Shown: positions 1 to 8,087, numbered from the stretch's first letter. The stretch is DNA of 33,393 nucleotides from Eggerthellaceae bacterium (GCA_017440565.1 JAFSHA010000077.1:1-33393); one strand, 5' to 3'. Numbers and translations: made by a program. Notes: a model not told the origin generated them from the sequence alone.

Positions 1-80
1 TTGGCATCAAGGCCATGCAGGAGCAGGGCAACACCGGCGTGAAGAGCCTGCAGGACATTCACGCGGACATCACGTACTAA
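1..80 (+). CDS. C-terminal end of an unidentified protein (partial)
   Basis: The first 80 bases read as an open frame (from base 3) for 25 residues, beginning GIKAMQEQGN and ending HADITY before TAA at 78-80. The gene begins outside the window. A strong intrinsic terminator follows 25 bases after the stop, which supports this being the true end of a transcribed gene. The tail is too short for me to assign to a family, so no function is offered. Confidence 0.6.
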   Translation, partial: GIKAMQEQGNTGVKSLQDIHADITY

Positions 81-104
81 ACCGCGATTTCACGTTTGCT
101 TGAA

Positions 105-134
105 AAGCGGGTGCGGCAACGCACCCGCTTTTTT
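105..134 (+). terminator. Intrinsic terminator of the left-edge gene
   Basis: A perfect 11-bp stem (AAGCGGGTGCG, 105-115, with its complement 120-130) closed by a GCAA tetraloop is followed by further T residues (131-134). It sits 24 bases after the stop codon at 80. Confidence 0.9.
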
Positions 135-339
135 CATGGGCGCGCGAATGGACAAGGGCGCGTTGCCTGGCTCAAACGAATCGGAGCGCATCGCAGCGCT
201 TCGGGGTTGCAGAAAAAATCAGATCGTTTGGTTTTCCAGAAAAATGAGGCGAACTACGTCAGCACCCGAAATCGGACACACTCTTTGCCCCATAAGCCTA
301 AGCCGTACTTCACGCTTAGACGGGACGCACCCGAAGCAT

Positions 340-371
340 GAAGAAGCCCCGGGGGGATCCGAGGCTTCTTC
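340..371. other. Hairpin in long intergenic space
   Basis: GAAGAAGCC (340-348) is the exact complement of GGCTTCTTC (363-371), with a GC-rich loop. No T-run follows on either strand, so it is not called a terminator. Nothing else in 135-540 looks like a gene: the short open frames there lack ribosome-binding sites and family resemblance. Confidence 0.4.
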
Positions 372-554
372 GCAGAAAGGGAAGTTCTTTTGCGGAGGAG
401 GGGCTCCGCTGTTTTGGCGGATTGGGGAGGAGGAGAGCCGCCATTTGTAAGTACATAGGAGAGATTCTTCTTACCTGTCTTGCTTGTTTTATATGTTACC
501 ATTTTTATAACATTTTGCAAGCACTTTTTTCGACTTTCTCTCCCCTTTTGCGCA

Positions 555-860
555 TTTCGTTTTAGTTGCTTTCGTTTCAAACCATCCAAAACGAATCGCC
601 CCAATCAAATTGCTCCAGCCGAAGCGACTGGTCCAAATGAATTGCCTCAAACGAGTCATCTCAGCTGAAACAAACCGCCTCAAGCCAAATCGCCTCATCT
701 GAGGCGGGCCGCCTCAAGCGAATTGTTTTGGCTGAAGCAGGCTGCTTCAGCCAAAATTGCATCAGCCGAGGAGAATTGCCCCGGTTGAATTCCCTCAAGC
801 GAGTCAACTCAACTGAAACGGGCTGCCGCAATCTGACTTCGATCACATCGCAATCATATT
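555..860. repeat. Degenerate 5-nt-phased intergenic repeat tract
   Basis: About 300 bases are built of loosely repeated short phrases such as TCAAACGAGT, GCCTCAAGCC, AACTCAACTG and CAGGCTGCTTCAGCC. Blocks tend to recur in steps of 5 or 10 bases. The phrase TTTCAAACCATCCAAAACGA near 576-596 recurs, diverged, in the spacer 5810-6060. It fills the space between the left-edge gene and the lipoprotein gene, and no coding sequence is evident in it. The overall gene-free stretch is 81-904. Confidence 0.5.
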
Positions 861-904
861 ACGGCTAAGCCGAATGAACCCAACCTGTGCAGGAGCAGTC
901 CACC

Positions 905-1402
905 CTATTTGGAAGAGCCCGTGCCACCGGCCGAACCAGAGCCGGAAGATCCAGAAGAGCCAGAAGAGGAATTGGAAGATGAGCCGGTGGAGCCACTGGC
1001 GGTCGAGCCACCCACGATCACAGCCTCTTCGTCGTATTCAATCAAAGAGCCCGTCTTGGCGTCGATGACATAATCGTAGCTTACGCCCTTCGCATCGAAT
1101 TCGATGTCATACACCTCGACGCCACCCTCCGTCTTCTTCTCGACCTTGACGTTGGTGGCATCAGAGGCAAGCACTCCGGCATCCTCGAATGCAATGGCCT
1201 TCGCCTCATCCTCGCTCATGACCTTCGTGGCATCTTGCCCGCCAACAACGGACTCGCCCTCGACGATGGTTTCCTCAACAACGCCGCCCGGCGTGTCGGT
1301 AGCCGTCGTATCCTGCGCCGCACACCCAGCCAGCGCAGAAAGGCCCAGGGCGGAAGCCACCGCCACAACTGGCACAACGCGAGTAAAAAGGTTCTTTCTC
1401 AT
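905..1402 (-). CDS. PepSY-domain lipoprotein
   Basis: A 165-residue predicted exported lipoprotein. The N-terminus MRKNLFTRVV plus a hydrophobic stretch ends in the lipobox LSALAGC, giving a lipidated Cys near residue 27. Residues about 60-125 look like a PepSY domain (SEDEAKAIAFEDAGV, then VYDIEFDAKGVSYDYVIDA, a pattern typical of the family). The last 35 residues are a Ser/Gly-rich tail. PepSY domains are small secreted or anchored modules, some of which inhibit proteases; the role of this one is unknown. I chose the ATG at 1402 because AAGGGAG lies just upstream; the longer open frame adds 20 residues with no signal-peptide logic. It is a single-gene unit read leftward. Confidence 0.8.
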   Translation of the reverse strand: MRKNLFTRVVPVVAVASALGLSALAGCAAQDTTATDTPGGVVEETIVEGESVVGGQDATKVMSEDEAKAIAFEDAGVLASDATNVKVEKKTEGGVEVYDIEFDAKGVSYDYVIDAKTGSLIEYDEEAVIVGGSTASGSTGSSSNSSSGSSGSSGSGSAGGTGSSK

Positions 1403-1579
1403 AGTCGATCTCCCTTCGAGACGCAGTCGCGCGGAAGGCATGCTCGATCCGCGCCCAATCAAGCGACTAAGGCGTCGCGTCGATTATTCTTGCATCGGAG
1501 ACCCTGTCGAAAGCATCCCGCCCATCAGCCGAAACCAAGCCGAGGAGGCTTCGTTTTCCTTCCGAAAGATCACGTGGTA

Positions 1580-1595
1580 TGTTTCACGTGAAACA
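1580..1595. promoter_or_regulatory. parS site 1
   Basis: Perfect copy of TGTTTCACGTGAAACA, the ParB-binding palindrome. Symmetry extends only one base to each side (1579-1596). It is the outermost parS of the left arm, about 22 kb from the proposed origin. Confidence 0.9.
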
Positions 1596-1792
1596 TTCCA
1601 CAGCCCAAGCCCGCGCTCGAAGTCGACGCCGAGCACGCACCTCGCGAACAGCGCGCTCCGCCAATTTGCATGCGACGGAGCGGCGAAAGAAAGCAGCGCG
1701 TATTTTGAATGCCTCAAACCCGCCCCGTCGCCCACGCATCAAGCGGAATAAGCTCGAGCGGCTTGCGCGTTGTTTCAATCTAAAGCCAGAAA

Positions 1793-1822
1793 GCCGGAGT
1801 GTTTCACGTGAAACACTCCGGC
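1793..1822. terminator. parS site 2 inside a 30-bp palindrome at the end of murB
   Basis: A perfect parS (1800-1815) is extended by GCCGGAG and its complement to a 30-bp perfect palindrome. It lies 41 bases beyond the murB stop, and on the murB strand it is followed by a moderately T-rich stretch (TTTCTGGCTTT). Both a ParB site and a terminator role are plausible; the terminator role is inferred. Confidence 0.65.
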
Positions 1823-1863
1823 CCTTCGCTTCCTCTTGTCTTGAAATAAACGCGAGGGGAAAT

Positions 1864-2979
1864 TTAGAAACCCCACATGCGCACTTCGGGCTCCAAACGC
1901 ACGCCGCTTTCGACAAGCACGCGTTCCTGAACCTGGGAAATAAGCTCGCGCACATCGGCAGCCGTGGCTCCGCCAGCGTTCACCACGAACCCAGCATGCT
2001 TGGTAGAGACCTGCGCTCCGCCAACAGCATGCCCCATAAGCCCGGCGTCTTGGATAAGCTTGCCTGCGAAATAACCCTCCGGACGCTTGAACGTACTGCC
2101 CGCGCTGGGCATTTCGAGCGGCTGCTTTTCAGCGCGACGCGCCTGCAGATCATCCATACGCGCGCGGATCTCGCCAGAATCGCCTTCACGCAGTTGCAAA
2201 ACCGCCTCAAGAACAATGTAACCTGAGTCATCCATCATGCTATGACGGTACGACCAATCCGCCTCCTGCGCGCTCACCTCAACCACCGCGCCCTCGGGCG
2301 TCAGACAGGTAAGCGCAACGGCCACGTCCTTAAACTCGCCATCGTACGCGCCGGCGTTCATAATGGCCGCGCCGCCGATTGTTCCGGGAATTCCGCAGGC
2401 GAACTCGTAGCCCGAAAGGCCCGCAGCGCAGGCTGCTTCTGCCACTTCGGCGTTCGAGGCCCCCGCCTCGACGATCATCTTCGTCCCCTCCACGCGAATT
2501 GCGGAAAGGTTCTCCGCAATCCTTAAAACCACGCCGCGCACGCCCTCGTCGGAAACCAGCAAATCGCTTCCCAAACCAAGAACATGCAGGTCAACGCCGT
2601 GTTGCGCACAACATTGTTGAATATATTCCACATCGCTAACGCGTTCGGGCACAACAAGCCACTCAGCCGGCCCGCCAATCTTAAACGTCGTGTACTCGCC
2701 TAGCGGCACATTCTCGAAAACGTTTTCCTCACCAGCGTAGAAACGCAACTGCGCGCCGAAGTCGGTTCCCACCATCATGCACACGCCGTCCTTGCAGCAC
2801 ACGCCCGCTGGAGCGGTCTCGGCTGCCAGCGCCTCAAACGCCGCCCAGGGATCTGCCGGGCATTCTTCAGCACCAGAGACATCAACGTCACCAACACCGT
2901 CAAACCCGCCGAAAGCGCTGGCGTCACCCGATTCAACAGCTCCGCAACCAATCACTTCCTCGCGCTCGTCAAAACCCAT
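1864..2979 (-). CDS. murB: UDP-N-acetylenolpyruvoylglucosamine reductase (MurB)
   Basis: A 371-residue FAD enzyme that reduces UDP-GlcNAc-enolpyruvate with NADPH to UDP-MurNAc in the cytoplasm, the second committed step of peptidoglycan synthesis. Visible family motifs in order: TTFKIGGPAEW (about 97-107), GLGSDLLVSDEGVRG (FAD binding), GIPGTIGGAAIMNAGAY, the proton-donor serine in AGSTFKRP (Ser about 295), STKHAGFVVNAGG and the C-terminal LEPEVRMWG. The first 85-90 residues are acidic, Gly-rich and longer than the usual 25-30-residue lead-in, and include a CCKDGVC cluster. I chose ATG 2979 because AGGAAAGG lies 7 bases upstream; the ATG 18 bases earlier lacks one. A parS-containing palindrome follows the gene. 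Confidence 0.93.
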   Translation of the reverse strand: MGFDEREEVIGCGAVESGDASAFGGFDGVGDVDVSGAEECPADPWAAFEALAAETAPAGVCCKDGVCMMVGTDFGAQLRFYAGEENVFENVPLGEYTTFKIGGPAEWLVVPERVSDVEYIQQCCAQHGVDLHVLGLGSDLLVSDEGVRGVVLRIAENLSAIRVEGTKMIVEAGASNAEVAEAACAAGLSGYEFACGIPGTIGGAAIMNAGAYDGEFKDVAVALTCLTPEGAVVEVSAQEADWSYRHSMMDDSGYIVLEAVLQLREGDSGEIRARMDDLQARRAEKQPLEMPSAGSTFKRPEGYFAGKLIQDAGLMGHAVGGAQVSTKHAGFVVNAGGATAADVRELISQVQERVLVESGVRLEPEVRMWGF

Positions 2980-3012
2980 TGCCTGACCTTTCCTCGACAT
3001 TCGAACGACAAT

Positions 3013-3039
3013 ATTATACCCGCCCCTTCTTGTTATACT
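3013..3039. promoter_or_regulatory. Divergent promoters between murB and the hydrolase gene
   Basis: On the minus strand TATAAT (3013-3018) lies 33 bases upstream of the murB start. On the plus strand an extended -10, TGTTATACT (3031-3039), lies 34 bases upstream of the hydrolase start. No good -35 hexamer is visible for either. Confidence 0.5.
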
Positions 3040-3073
3040 TTCCCCATCGCTTACCCCGAGGGAAAGGAATCCC

Positions 3074-3937
3074 ATGGCAGTTGAGTACACCTTCGAGACC
3101 TTTGACGGAACGAAGCTGTTCGGAAAGATCGACGCTGTCGAAGACCCGCGCGCGGTCATCGTCATCGTGCACGGCCTGTGCGAGCATCAGGGTCGCTACG
3201 ATTATCTGACCATGCGCCTGAACGCGCAGGGCTATTCGGTTTACCGCTTCGATCATCGCGGCCACGGGCGCAGCGAAGGCCAGAAGATCTACTTCTCGAG
3301 CTTCGAGGAAGTGGCCAAGGACGTCGACGTCGTAATCGAGCGCGCGTTCGTAGACAACCCCATGGTTCCCCTGTACATCATCGGCCACAGCATGGGCGGT
3401 TTCGCCGCCGCGCTTTACGGCACCACGTTCCCGGGCAAGGTGGATGGCTACGTGCTTTCCGGCGCCTGGACGCGCGACAACAAGGGCCTGACGAAGGCCG
3501 CCGTGGCCGCTCCCGCCGACGACCTGTTCTACATTCCCAATGAGCTGGGCGACGGCGTTTGCTCCGACCCCGCCGTGGGCCGCGCCTACGAGGCCGACCC
3601 GTACGTGGAAAAGCAGATGTCGCTTGGCCTGTTCCGCGCGGTCAACGCCGGCCAGAACTGGATGCGCGAGAACGCGGCGGAGTTCATCGACCCGGTCATC
3701 TTGCTGCACGGCGCCGACGACGGCTTGGTCGATGTTTCCGACAGCCTGGAGTTCTTCCAGGAAATCGGCTCGACCGACAAGAGCCTGCGCGTGTATGCCG
3801 GCCTGCTGCACGAGATCTTCAACGAGTACGACAAGGACGCCGTGATCGAGGATGCGCTCGAGTGGCTTTCCGGTCACGCCGACCTCATCGAGTTCGGTTT
3901 TGAGGACATCGAATTCGAAGAGGACGTCGAGGAATAG
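3074..3937 (+). CDS. Alpha/beta hydrolase, monoacylglycerol-lipase type
   Basis: A 287-residue single-domain hydrolase of the Hydrolase_4 type (lysophospholipase/monoglyceride lipase group). It has the oxyanion motif VIVHGLCEHQGRY near 31-42, FDHRGHGRSEG near 59-69, the nucleophile elbow GHSMGG (Ser106), an acid residue in HGADDGLVD (Asp215) and a histidine in LLHEIFNE (His245), so the triad is complete. There is no signal peptide, so it should act in the cytoplasm on fatty-acyl esters; the substrate is unknown. The C-terminus is very acidic (EDIEFEEDVEE). Start ATG 3074 follows GGGAAAGGA at good spacing. It stands alone and ends before a strong bidirectional terminator. Confidence 0.85.
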   Translation: MAVEYTFETFDGTKLFGKIDAVEDPRAVIVIVHGLCEHQGRYDYLTMRLNAQGYSVYRFDHRGHGRSEGQKIYFSSFEEVAKDVDVVIERAFVDNPMVPLYIIGHSMGGFAAALYGTTFPGKVDGYVLSGAWTRDNKGLTKAAVAAPADDLFYIPNELGDGVCSDPAVGRAYEADPYVEKQMSLGLFRAVNAGQNWMRENAAEFIDPVILLHGADDGLVDVSDSLEFFQEIGSTDKSLRVYAGLLHEIFNEYDKDAVIEDALEWLSGHADLIEFGFEDIEFEEDVEE

Positions 3938-4023
3938 AACGCGCCACGCCAGCGGCGGCCGCGCGGTCGCTCGAAAGCTTTGACCTGCATTCGCGCCGAA
4001 ATCGACAACGGCTTCTGCTTACG

Positions 4024-4062
4024 AAAAGGTCCGGGCGAGAATTATTCTCACCCGGACCTTTT
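4024..4062. terminator. Bidirectional terminator between hydrolase and SlyD-like gene
   Basis: A perfect 12-bp stem (AAAAGGTCCGGG, 4024-4035; CCCGGACCTTTT, 4051-4062) contains an inner GAGAA/TTCTC stem. A at one end and T at the other give T-runs on both strands, fitting the convergent genes on its sides. Confidence 0.85.
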
Positions 4063-4171
4063 GCGCGAACGCTATGCAAGCAAGCGGTCGGTCATCGCAT
4101 CGTTTCAGCAAAAGCGTTTTCGCGAAACTCATTCCGCTTTTGTTCGCCCAAAGCAGAATGCGCCGTATTCG

Positions 4172-4594
4172 CTAGGCGATTTCCACAACCTCAATCTCGA
4201 ACGTGAGCGCCTTGCCCGCCAGCTCGTGATTGGTGTCGAGGAACAGCTTCTCGTCCTCGACCTTCAGGCACGTCGCCGGCATGGGGCCATACGGCGTGGA
4301 AAGCATCACCGGCACGCCGATGGGCATCTGCTCCCAATTGGGGAACTGAGCGCACGGAACCTGCAGCACGCGCGCGGGATCGTATTCGCCGTAAGCCTCG
4401 GCGGGCTCCAGGCGAACGGTACGCTTCTCGCCCAGTTCCATTTCCGCAACCGCCGCGTCAAAACCAGCGATCATCTGGCCAGCGCCAACCGTGAACTCGA
4501 TGGGCTCGCCACGATCGTAGCTGCAGTCGAACTGCGTGCCGTCGTCAAGCGTGCCGCGATAATGCGCCTTGACCTTCTTACCCTGAGCAACCAT
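4172..4594 (-). CDS. FKBP-type peptidyl-prolyl isomerase, SlyD-like
   Basis: A 140-residue cytoplasmic prolyl isomerase/chaperone. The FKBP fold is split as in SlyD: KKVKAHYRGTLDDGTQFDCSYDRGEPIEFTVG, then GQMIAGFDAAVAEMELGEKRTV, then an inserted flap (PAEAYGEYDP to YGPMPATC) and the closing strand NHELAGKALTFEIEVVEI. NHELAGKxLxFxIEV is a hallmark of SlyD proteins. The metal-binding His/Cys-rich tail of E. coli SlyD is absent. Start ATG 4594 is preceded by AAAGGAGA. It is transcribed alone, leftward. Confidence 0.9.
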   Translation of the reverse strand: MVAQGKKVKAHYRGTLDDGTQFDCSYDRGEPIEFTVGAGQMIAGFDAAVAEMELGEKRTVRLEPAEAYGEYDPARVLQVPCAQFPNWEQMPIGVPVMLSTPYGPMPATCLKVEDEKLFLDTNHELAGKALTFEIEVVEIA

Positions 4595-4801
4595 GTTTGT
4601 CTCCTTTGGTTTGCCTCGTTTGTTTGCCGTTACAAGGATAGCCGTGTTGAGCGCACATCGGCGGACAATTTACGAATCGGATGAGGAAACAAGCCAACGC
4701 CGGGTCATCCGAGGCACGAATTCGGCGCCGAAGCCGAACCCGACGAATCAAGCAGGGTTGCCCTTCACGGAAGAAAGCCGGGGCGAGGCCTTCTCGCCTA
4801 A

Positions 4802-4828
4802 GCCGTCGGAGCCGTCGGAGCCGTCGGG
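4802..4828. repeat. 9-nt tandem repeat, three copies
   Basis: GCCGTCGGA occurs three times head to tail, with one change in the last base of the third copy. It lies about 85 bases upstream of the exporter start. Confidence 0.8.
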
Positions 4829-4895
4829 GCAAAGCTCCGAACAGCGCCACCCCCTCAACCGTCGGCAAACATGCCCGCCCCCGCAAAAAAACTGC

Positions 4896-4904
4896 TGCTA
4901 CAAT
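4896..4904 (+). promoter_or_regulatory. Extended -10 promoter, probably leaderless transcript
   Basis: TGCTACAAT (TGn plus TACAAT, 4896-4904) ends 8 bases before the exporter ATG at 4913. There is no Shine-Dalgarno sequence in the gap, so transcription would begin at or within a base or two of the start codon. No clear -35 hexamer is present. Confidence 0.5.
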
Positions 4905-4912
4905 TACCCCTC

Positions 4913-5809
4913 ATGAACAAAACGCTCACATACGCGCTTCTGGTTTTCCTGGCCGGATCAAGCTACGGATTCATCGTCCCCGCCATCAAGATTGCCGAAT
5001 CGATTGACATTCACGCGGCTGACTTCCTTCCCCTTCAGTACCTCATGGCCTTCCTCCTCATGACCGGGCTTACCATGCTCAAGCGCATCAAGCTTCCAAC
5101 CCCGCGTGAGCTGGCGAAGCTGGCGTGCGTGGGTATTCTCACCGCTTGCACCTCGCTGTGCTACTACCGCGCGGTCGCGCTGCTTCCCAGCGCGGTTGCC
5201 CTCACGCTTCTGTTCCAGTTCGTGTGGATCGGAATCATCCTGAATGCCATCACGCAGCGCAGGCTTCCCGGCCGAACCACCGTTATCGCCGTGATCATCG
5301 TGCTTGTCGGCACTGTCCTAGCGGCGGGAATATTCGACATGAGCATCGCATCGCTCAACCCCGCAGGCATTGCGTTCGGTTTGGGTAGCGCCGTGTTCTA
5401 CTCGTTGTTCCTATTCGTCTCGGGGCGCATAAGCTCCGACTACGCCGTACCGCTTCGCACCACCATGTTGTCGCTCGGCGGCTTCATCACCACCACTGCC
5501 ATGAACCCCGGTTTCGTTTCCGTCGTCCTTGACAATGAGCTCACCTGGCCCGTTGCCCTCGTGATGTCGTTTCTGGGAATCATCATTCCCACAAGCCTCA
5601 TTTCGCTGGCCAGCCCCAAGCTCGATGCCAGCGTGGTGACCATCATGGCCTCAAGCGAGCTTCCCGTCGGCGTTTTGGCCGCATGGGTCATCGTCGCCGA
5701 CACACCCACCCCCGCCGCACTTGCCGGCGTGATCCTCGTTCTTGCCGGCATCGTTTACAACCAGTGGCCCGCTTTGAAGGGAATCTTGCGGAAAAATCAA
5801 GCCAGCTAG
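4913..5809 (+). CDS. DMT-superfamily (EamA) transporter
   Basis: A 298-residue integral membrane protein with about ten hydrophobic segments arranged as two similar halves of five, the EamA/RhaT plan of the drug/metabolite transporter superfamily. The motif YYRAVALLPSAVALTLLFQF in the first half is typical of EamA repeats, and PKLDASVVTIMASSELPVGVLAAWVI is the equivalent of the second. Such proteins usually export amino acids or other metabolites; the substrate here cannot be told. An upstream ATG at 4871 is in frame but also lacks a ribosome-binding site. I prefer 4913 because an extended -10 element sits 8 bases before it, consistent with leaderless translation. Confidence 0.85.
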   Translation: MNKTLTYALLVFLAGSSYGFIVPAIKIAESIDIHAADFLPLQYLMAFLLMTGLTMLKRIKLPTPRELAKLACVGILTACTSLCYYRAVALLPSAVALTLLFQFVWIGIILNAITQRRLPGRTTVIAVIIVLVGTVLAAGIFDMSIASLNPAGIAFGLGSAVFYSLFLFVSGRISSDYAVPLRTTMLSLGGFITTTAMNPGFVSVVLDNELTWPVALVMSFLGIIIPTSLISLASPKLDASVVTIMASSELPVGVLAAWVIVADTPTPAALAGVILVLAGIVYNQWPALKGILRKNQAS

Positions 5810-6060
5810 AATCATTCTGCTTCAAACCAACCAAAACGAAACGCACAGACTCTGCAAGCCCTCGCCAACCACCATATTCCGCACGATTTGAACTGAACTG
5901 CCCCAGCTCAATCTAGTTCAAATCAACTCAACTCAAGCAAACCTAGCTCGGCTCGGCCCGGCCCGACCCGACCCGACCAAGCTCTTTTCATCTCAATCCA
6001 ATCTGATTTAGTTCATTCTGTTTCAAACCATTTTGATTCAAACCAACTAAAGCAAAACGG
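5810..6060. repeat. Degenerate pentanucleotide-phased intergenic tract
   Basis: This spacer between two convergent transporter genes is almost wholly short-period repeat. Examples are GAACTGAACT (5890s), TCAACTCAACTCAA, and GCTCGGCTCGGCCCGGCCCG followed by ACCCGACCCG near 5946-5978, a clear 5-nt periodicity. The phrase CATTCTG(C/T)TTCAAACCA occurs at about 5814 and again at about 6014. No gene is supported in 5810-6134. Confidence 0.6.
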
Positions 6061-6134
6061 ACGGGGCTTGCGAATCTGCGCAAACCCCACCCGAGCATTC
6101 CCGCGAACCCTTTCCGCAGGGGAATACGACTTTC

Positions 6135-7706
6135 TTACTTCATCTTGGACTCGGCAGGATGCGGCAGCTCGGCGGCGCCCAGCTTGCTGGCGATCTCACG
6201 GTCGATGGCGCCCTCGGGCGTCGGCGGGTTCACCTCGAACTCAACCGGCTTGGTAACCAAGCTCACGAGCGGTACAACCACCAGCGAAAGGATCATGGCA
6301 ATCGCGCCCGCATTGATGGGGCTGGCAATGATGACTACGCCCAGCATGCCGGCGATCATATTGCCCGAGGTCAAGCCCACGCCGATGGCAAAGCTCGTCC
6401 ACACGGCAGCCTTCGAGATGCGTCCGCTGTACAAACCCCACAGGAAGGGGCCCAGGAACGAACCGGCGATGGCGCCCCACGAAATACCCATGAGCTGAGC
6501 GATGAACGTCACCGAGGAGTTGTACTGGAAGATGGCGATGGCCGCCGAAAGCGCCACGAACACGGCCAGCAGCACGCGCATGCACCACACCTGCTTACGC
6601 TCGTTCATGTCCTTCACGATGTTGCCCTTGATCAGGTCAAGCGTAAGCGTCGAAGACGAAGTGAGCACCAACGAAGACAGCGTAGACATCGACGCGGAAA
6701 GAACCAGCACCACCACAAGGCCGATCATGAGATCAGGCAACGTCGACAGCATGGTGGGCACGATGGAGTCGTACACCGGCTGGCCGTTGGCACCCATGAC
6801 CACCTGGTCGCCGTACAGACGACCCCAGCCGCCGAGGAAGTAGCTGCCACCCGCAACGAACAGCGCGAACACGGTGGAGATGATGGCGCCCTGCTTGATA
6901 GCCGAGCCGCTCTTGATGGCGTAAAACTTCTGCACCATCTGCGGAAGGCCCCAGGTGCCCAGAGAGGTGAGAATCACAACACCCAGCAGGTTCAGCGGGT
7001 CGGGGCCCAGAATGCTCACGAACGCGCCGGACATTTCCACGCCCTCGGCCTCGACGTGCGAAAGCGAGGTCATAGCCTCCATGAAGCCGCCGTTGTTGCT
7101 GAGCACGATGCCGATAACCGCGACAATGCCGACCAGCATCACGCATCCCTGAATGAAATCGTTCATAACGGTTGCCATGTAACCGCCCACAACCACGTAA
7201 ATGCACGTAATGATCGACATGGCCAGCACGCATGCCTCATAAGGAACGCCGAACGCCATCTCGAACAGGCGGGAAAGGCCGTTGAATACCGACGCGGAAT
7301 ACGGAATGAGGAACACGAAGATGATGGCCGCCGAGGCGATGCGCAGCGCGCTTGACTCATAGCGCTTGCCGAAGAACTCCGGCATGGTGGTGGCCTTCAG
7401 ACGATGCGTCATCTCGCGCGTGCGGGGTCCAAGCACCCACCATGCAAGCAGGCTGCCGATAATCACGTTGCCAAGGCCGATCCACGTTGCCGCCAGGCCA
7501 TACTTCCATCCGAACTGGCCGGCGTATCCGATGAAGATAACCGCCGAGAAGTAGCTGGTGCCGTACGCGAACGCCGAGAGCCACGGGCCCACATCGCGGC
7601 CGCCGAGCACGAATCCGTCGACGCTTTTCGATGATTGCCGGCAGTACACGCCGATGCCAATGGCTATCACGGCGAAGATAACTACCATCAAAATCTTTGC
7701 GAGCAT
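6135..7706 (-). CDS. Sodium:solute symporter family protein
   Basis: A 523-residue membrane transporter of the SSS family (TC 2.A.21), with about 13 hydrophobic segments, beginning MLAKILMVVIFAVIAIGIGV. Family signs include the early FVLGGRDVGPWLSAFAYGTSYFSA segment, GYAGQFGWKYGLAA, a WWVLGPRTRE segment and LSASMSTLSSLVLTSSSTLTLDL, the conserved region that forms the second sodium site in PutP and relatives. Substrates of such proteins are amino acids, carboxylates or vitamins; this one is not assignable by eye. Start ATG 7706 follows AAAGGAAAA; the longer open frame includes untranslated leader. The 370-base leader contains a mini-ORF, a terminator and a second hairpin, suggesting attenuation control. 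Confidence 0.9.
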   Translation of the reverse strand: MLAKILMVVIFAVIAIGIGVYCRQSSKSVDGFVLGGRDVGPWLSAFAYGTSYFSAVIFIGYAGQFGWKYGLAATWIGLGNVIIGSLLAWWVLGPRTREMTHRLKATTMPEFFGKRYESSALRIASAAIIFVFLIPYSASVFNGLSRLFEMAFGVPYEACVLAMSIITCIYVVVGGYMATVMNDFIQGCVMLVGIVAVIGIVLSNNGGFMEAMTSLSHVEAEGVEMSGAFVSILGPDPLNLLGVVILTSLGTWGLPQMVQKFYAIKSGSAIKQGAIISTVFALFVAGGSYFLGGWGRLYGDQVVMGANGQPVYDSIVPTMLSTLPDLMIGLVVVLVLSASMSTLSSLVLTSSSTLTLDLIKGNIVKDMNERKQVWCMRVLLAVFVALSAAIAIFQYNSSVTFIAQLMGISWGAIAGSFLGPFLWGLYSGRISKAAVWTSFAIGVGLTSGNMIAGMLGVVIIASPINAGAIAMILSLVVVPLVSLVTKPVEFEVNPPTPEGAIDREIASKLGAAELPHPAESKMK

Positions 7707-7747
7707 GATGATTTTCCTTTGCTTAATTAGGCTGAATAGGCTGGTCA

Positions 7748-7779
7748 GGAGGCCCCGAGGGCTGGACCCGAGGCCTCCC
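7748..7779 (-). other. Hairpin in the symporter leader
   Basis: On the transcript strand GGAGGCC and GGCCTCC pair around an inner GGG/CCC stem. It ends about 40 bases upstream of the symporter start and has no T-run, so it is a leader structure rather than a terminator. Confidence 0.4.
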
Positions 7780-7913
7780 GATGTATCTCGAGGGAAAGCC
7801 GTGCGGCAAGCAAATGATTCTGAAAAAGGAAACGGAAAGACATTCGCCTGCCAAAACGGCAAACCCCTGAAACCAAGGGGGGCGAAGGCGCACGCGACAA
7901 GATCACGGGTGCA

Positions 7914-7944
7914 TTAAAAAAGCACCCGGAAGATCCCGCGTGCT
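7914..7944 (-). terminator. Terminator overlapping the stop codon of a Tyr-rich mini-ORF
   Basis: On the minus strand AGCACGCGG pairs with CCGGGTGCT (one G-G mismatch) around GATCTT, followed by six T residues. The 5' arm starts within the TAG stop of the mini-ORF (7943-8080). The 3' arm CGGGTGC can alternatively pair with GCACCCG just downstream. It lies 208 bases before the symporter start, so it would either end the mini-transcript or act as an attenuator. Confidence 0.75.
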
Positions 7945-8080
7945 AGCAATATCGATAGGAATAATAGAGGGAGAAGCCGGGCGTTGCGCCCTGGGCGATA
8001 CTCTGCTGAGCGACATGCTGGCTCATGACCGCGCTATCTGCGGCCGTGGCGTGCATGATATGTCGTCCCGTGAAAATCAT
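7943..8080 (-). CDS. Possible leaderless leader peptide, Tyr-rich
   Basis: A 45-codon open frame begins MIFTGRHIMH and ends GFSLYYSYRYC. Four of the last seven codons are TAT, the less favoured Tyr codon in a GC-rich genome. A promoter (TTCACA, 18 bases, TAAAGT with TG extension) places its start 7 bases before the ATG at 8080, so it would be translated leaderless. A terminator hairpin overlaps the stop codon and the next gene on the strand is the sodium/solute symporter. This is the layout of ribosome-mediated attenuation, in which stalling at Tyr codons would cover the hairpin's 5' arm and allow read-through. The attenuation role is inferred, and the frame could instead be a chance one. Confidence 0.45.
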   Translation of the reverse strand: MIFTGRHIMHATAADSAVMSQHVAQQSIAQGATPGFSLYYSYRYC

Positions 8081-8087
8081 GTTGGGC

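Larger units (their letters stand above)
1403..1863. other. Intergenic region with two parS sites
   Basis: This stretch lies between the murB stop and the lipoprotein start. It contains the parS sites at 1580 and 1800 but no supported gene. The open frames crossing it on both strands encode parS in translation (FHVKH or SRET) and lack start signals. Confidence 0.5.
4595..4912. other. Divergent intergenic region with a 9-nt tandem repeat
   Basis: The space between the SlyD-like and exporter genes holds no supported gene. It contains three tandem 9-nt units GCCGTCGGA (4802-4828, the last ending in G) within a wider GCCGAAGCCG-like, Pro/Ser-codon-like composition. Confidence 0.45.

Noticed and set aside
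254-604. Minus-strand open frame in the left intergenic space
   Set aside because: No ribosome-binding site or recognisable domain, and it runs through hairpin and repeat DNA.
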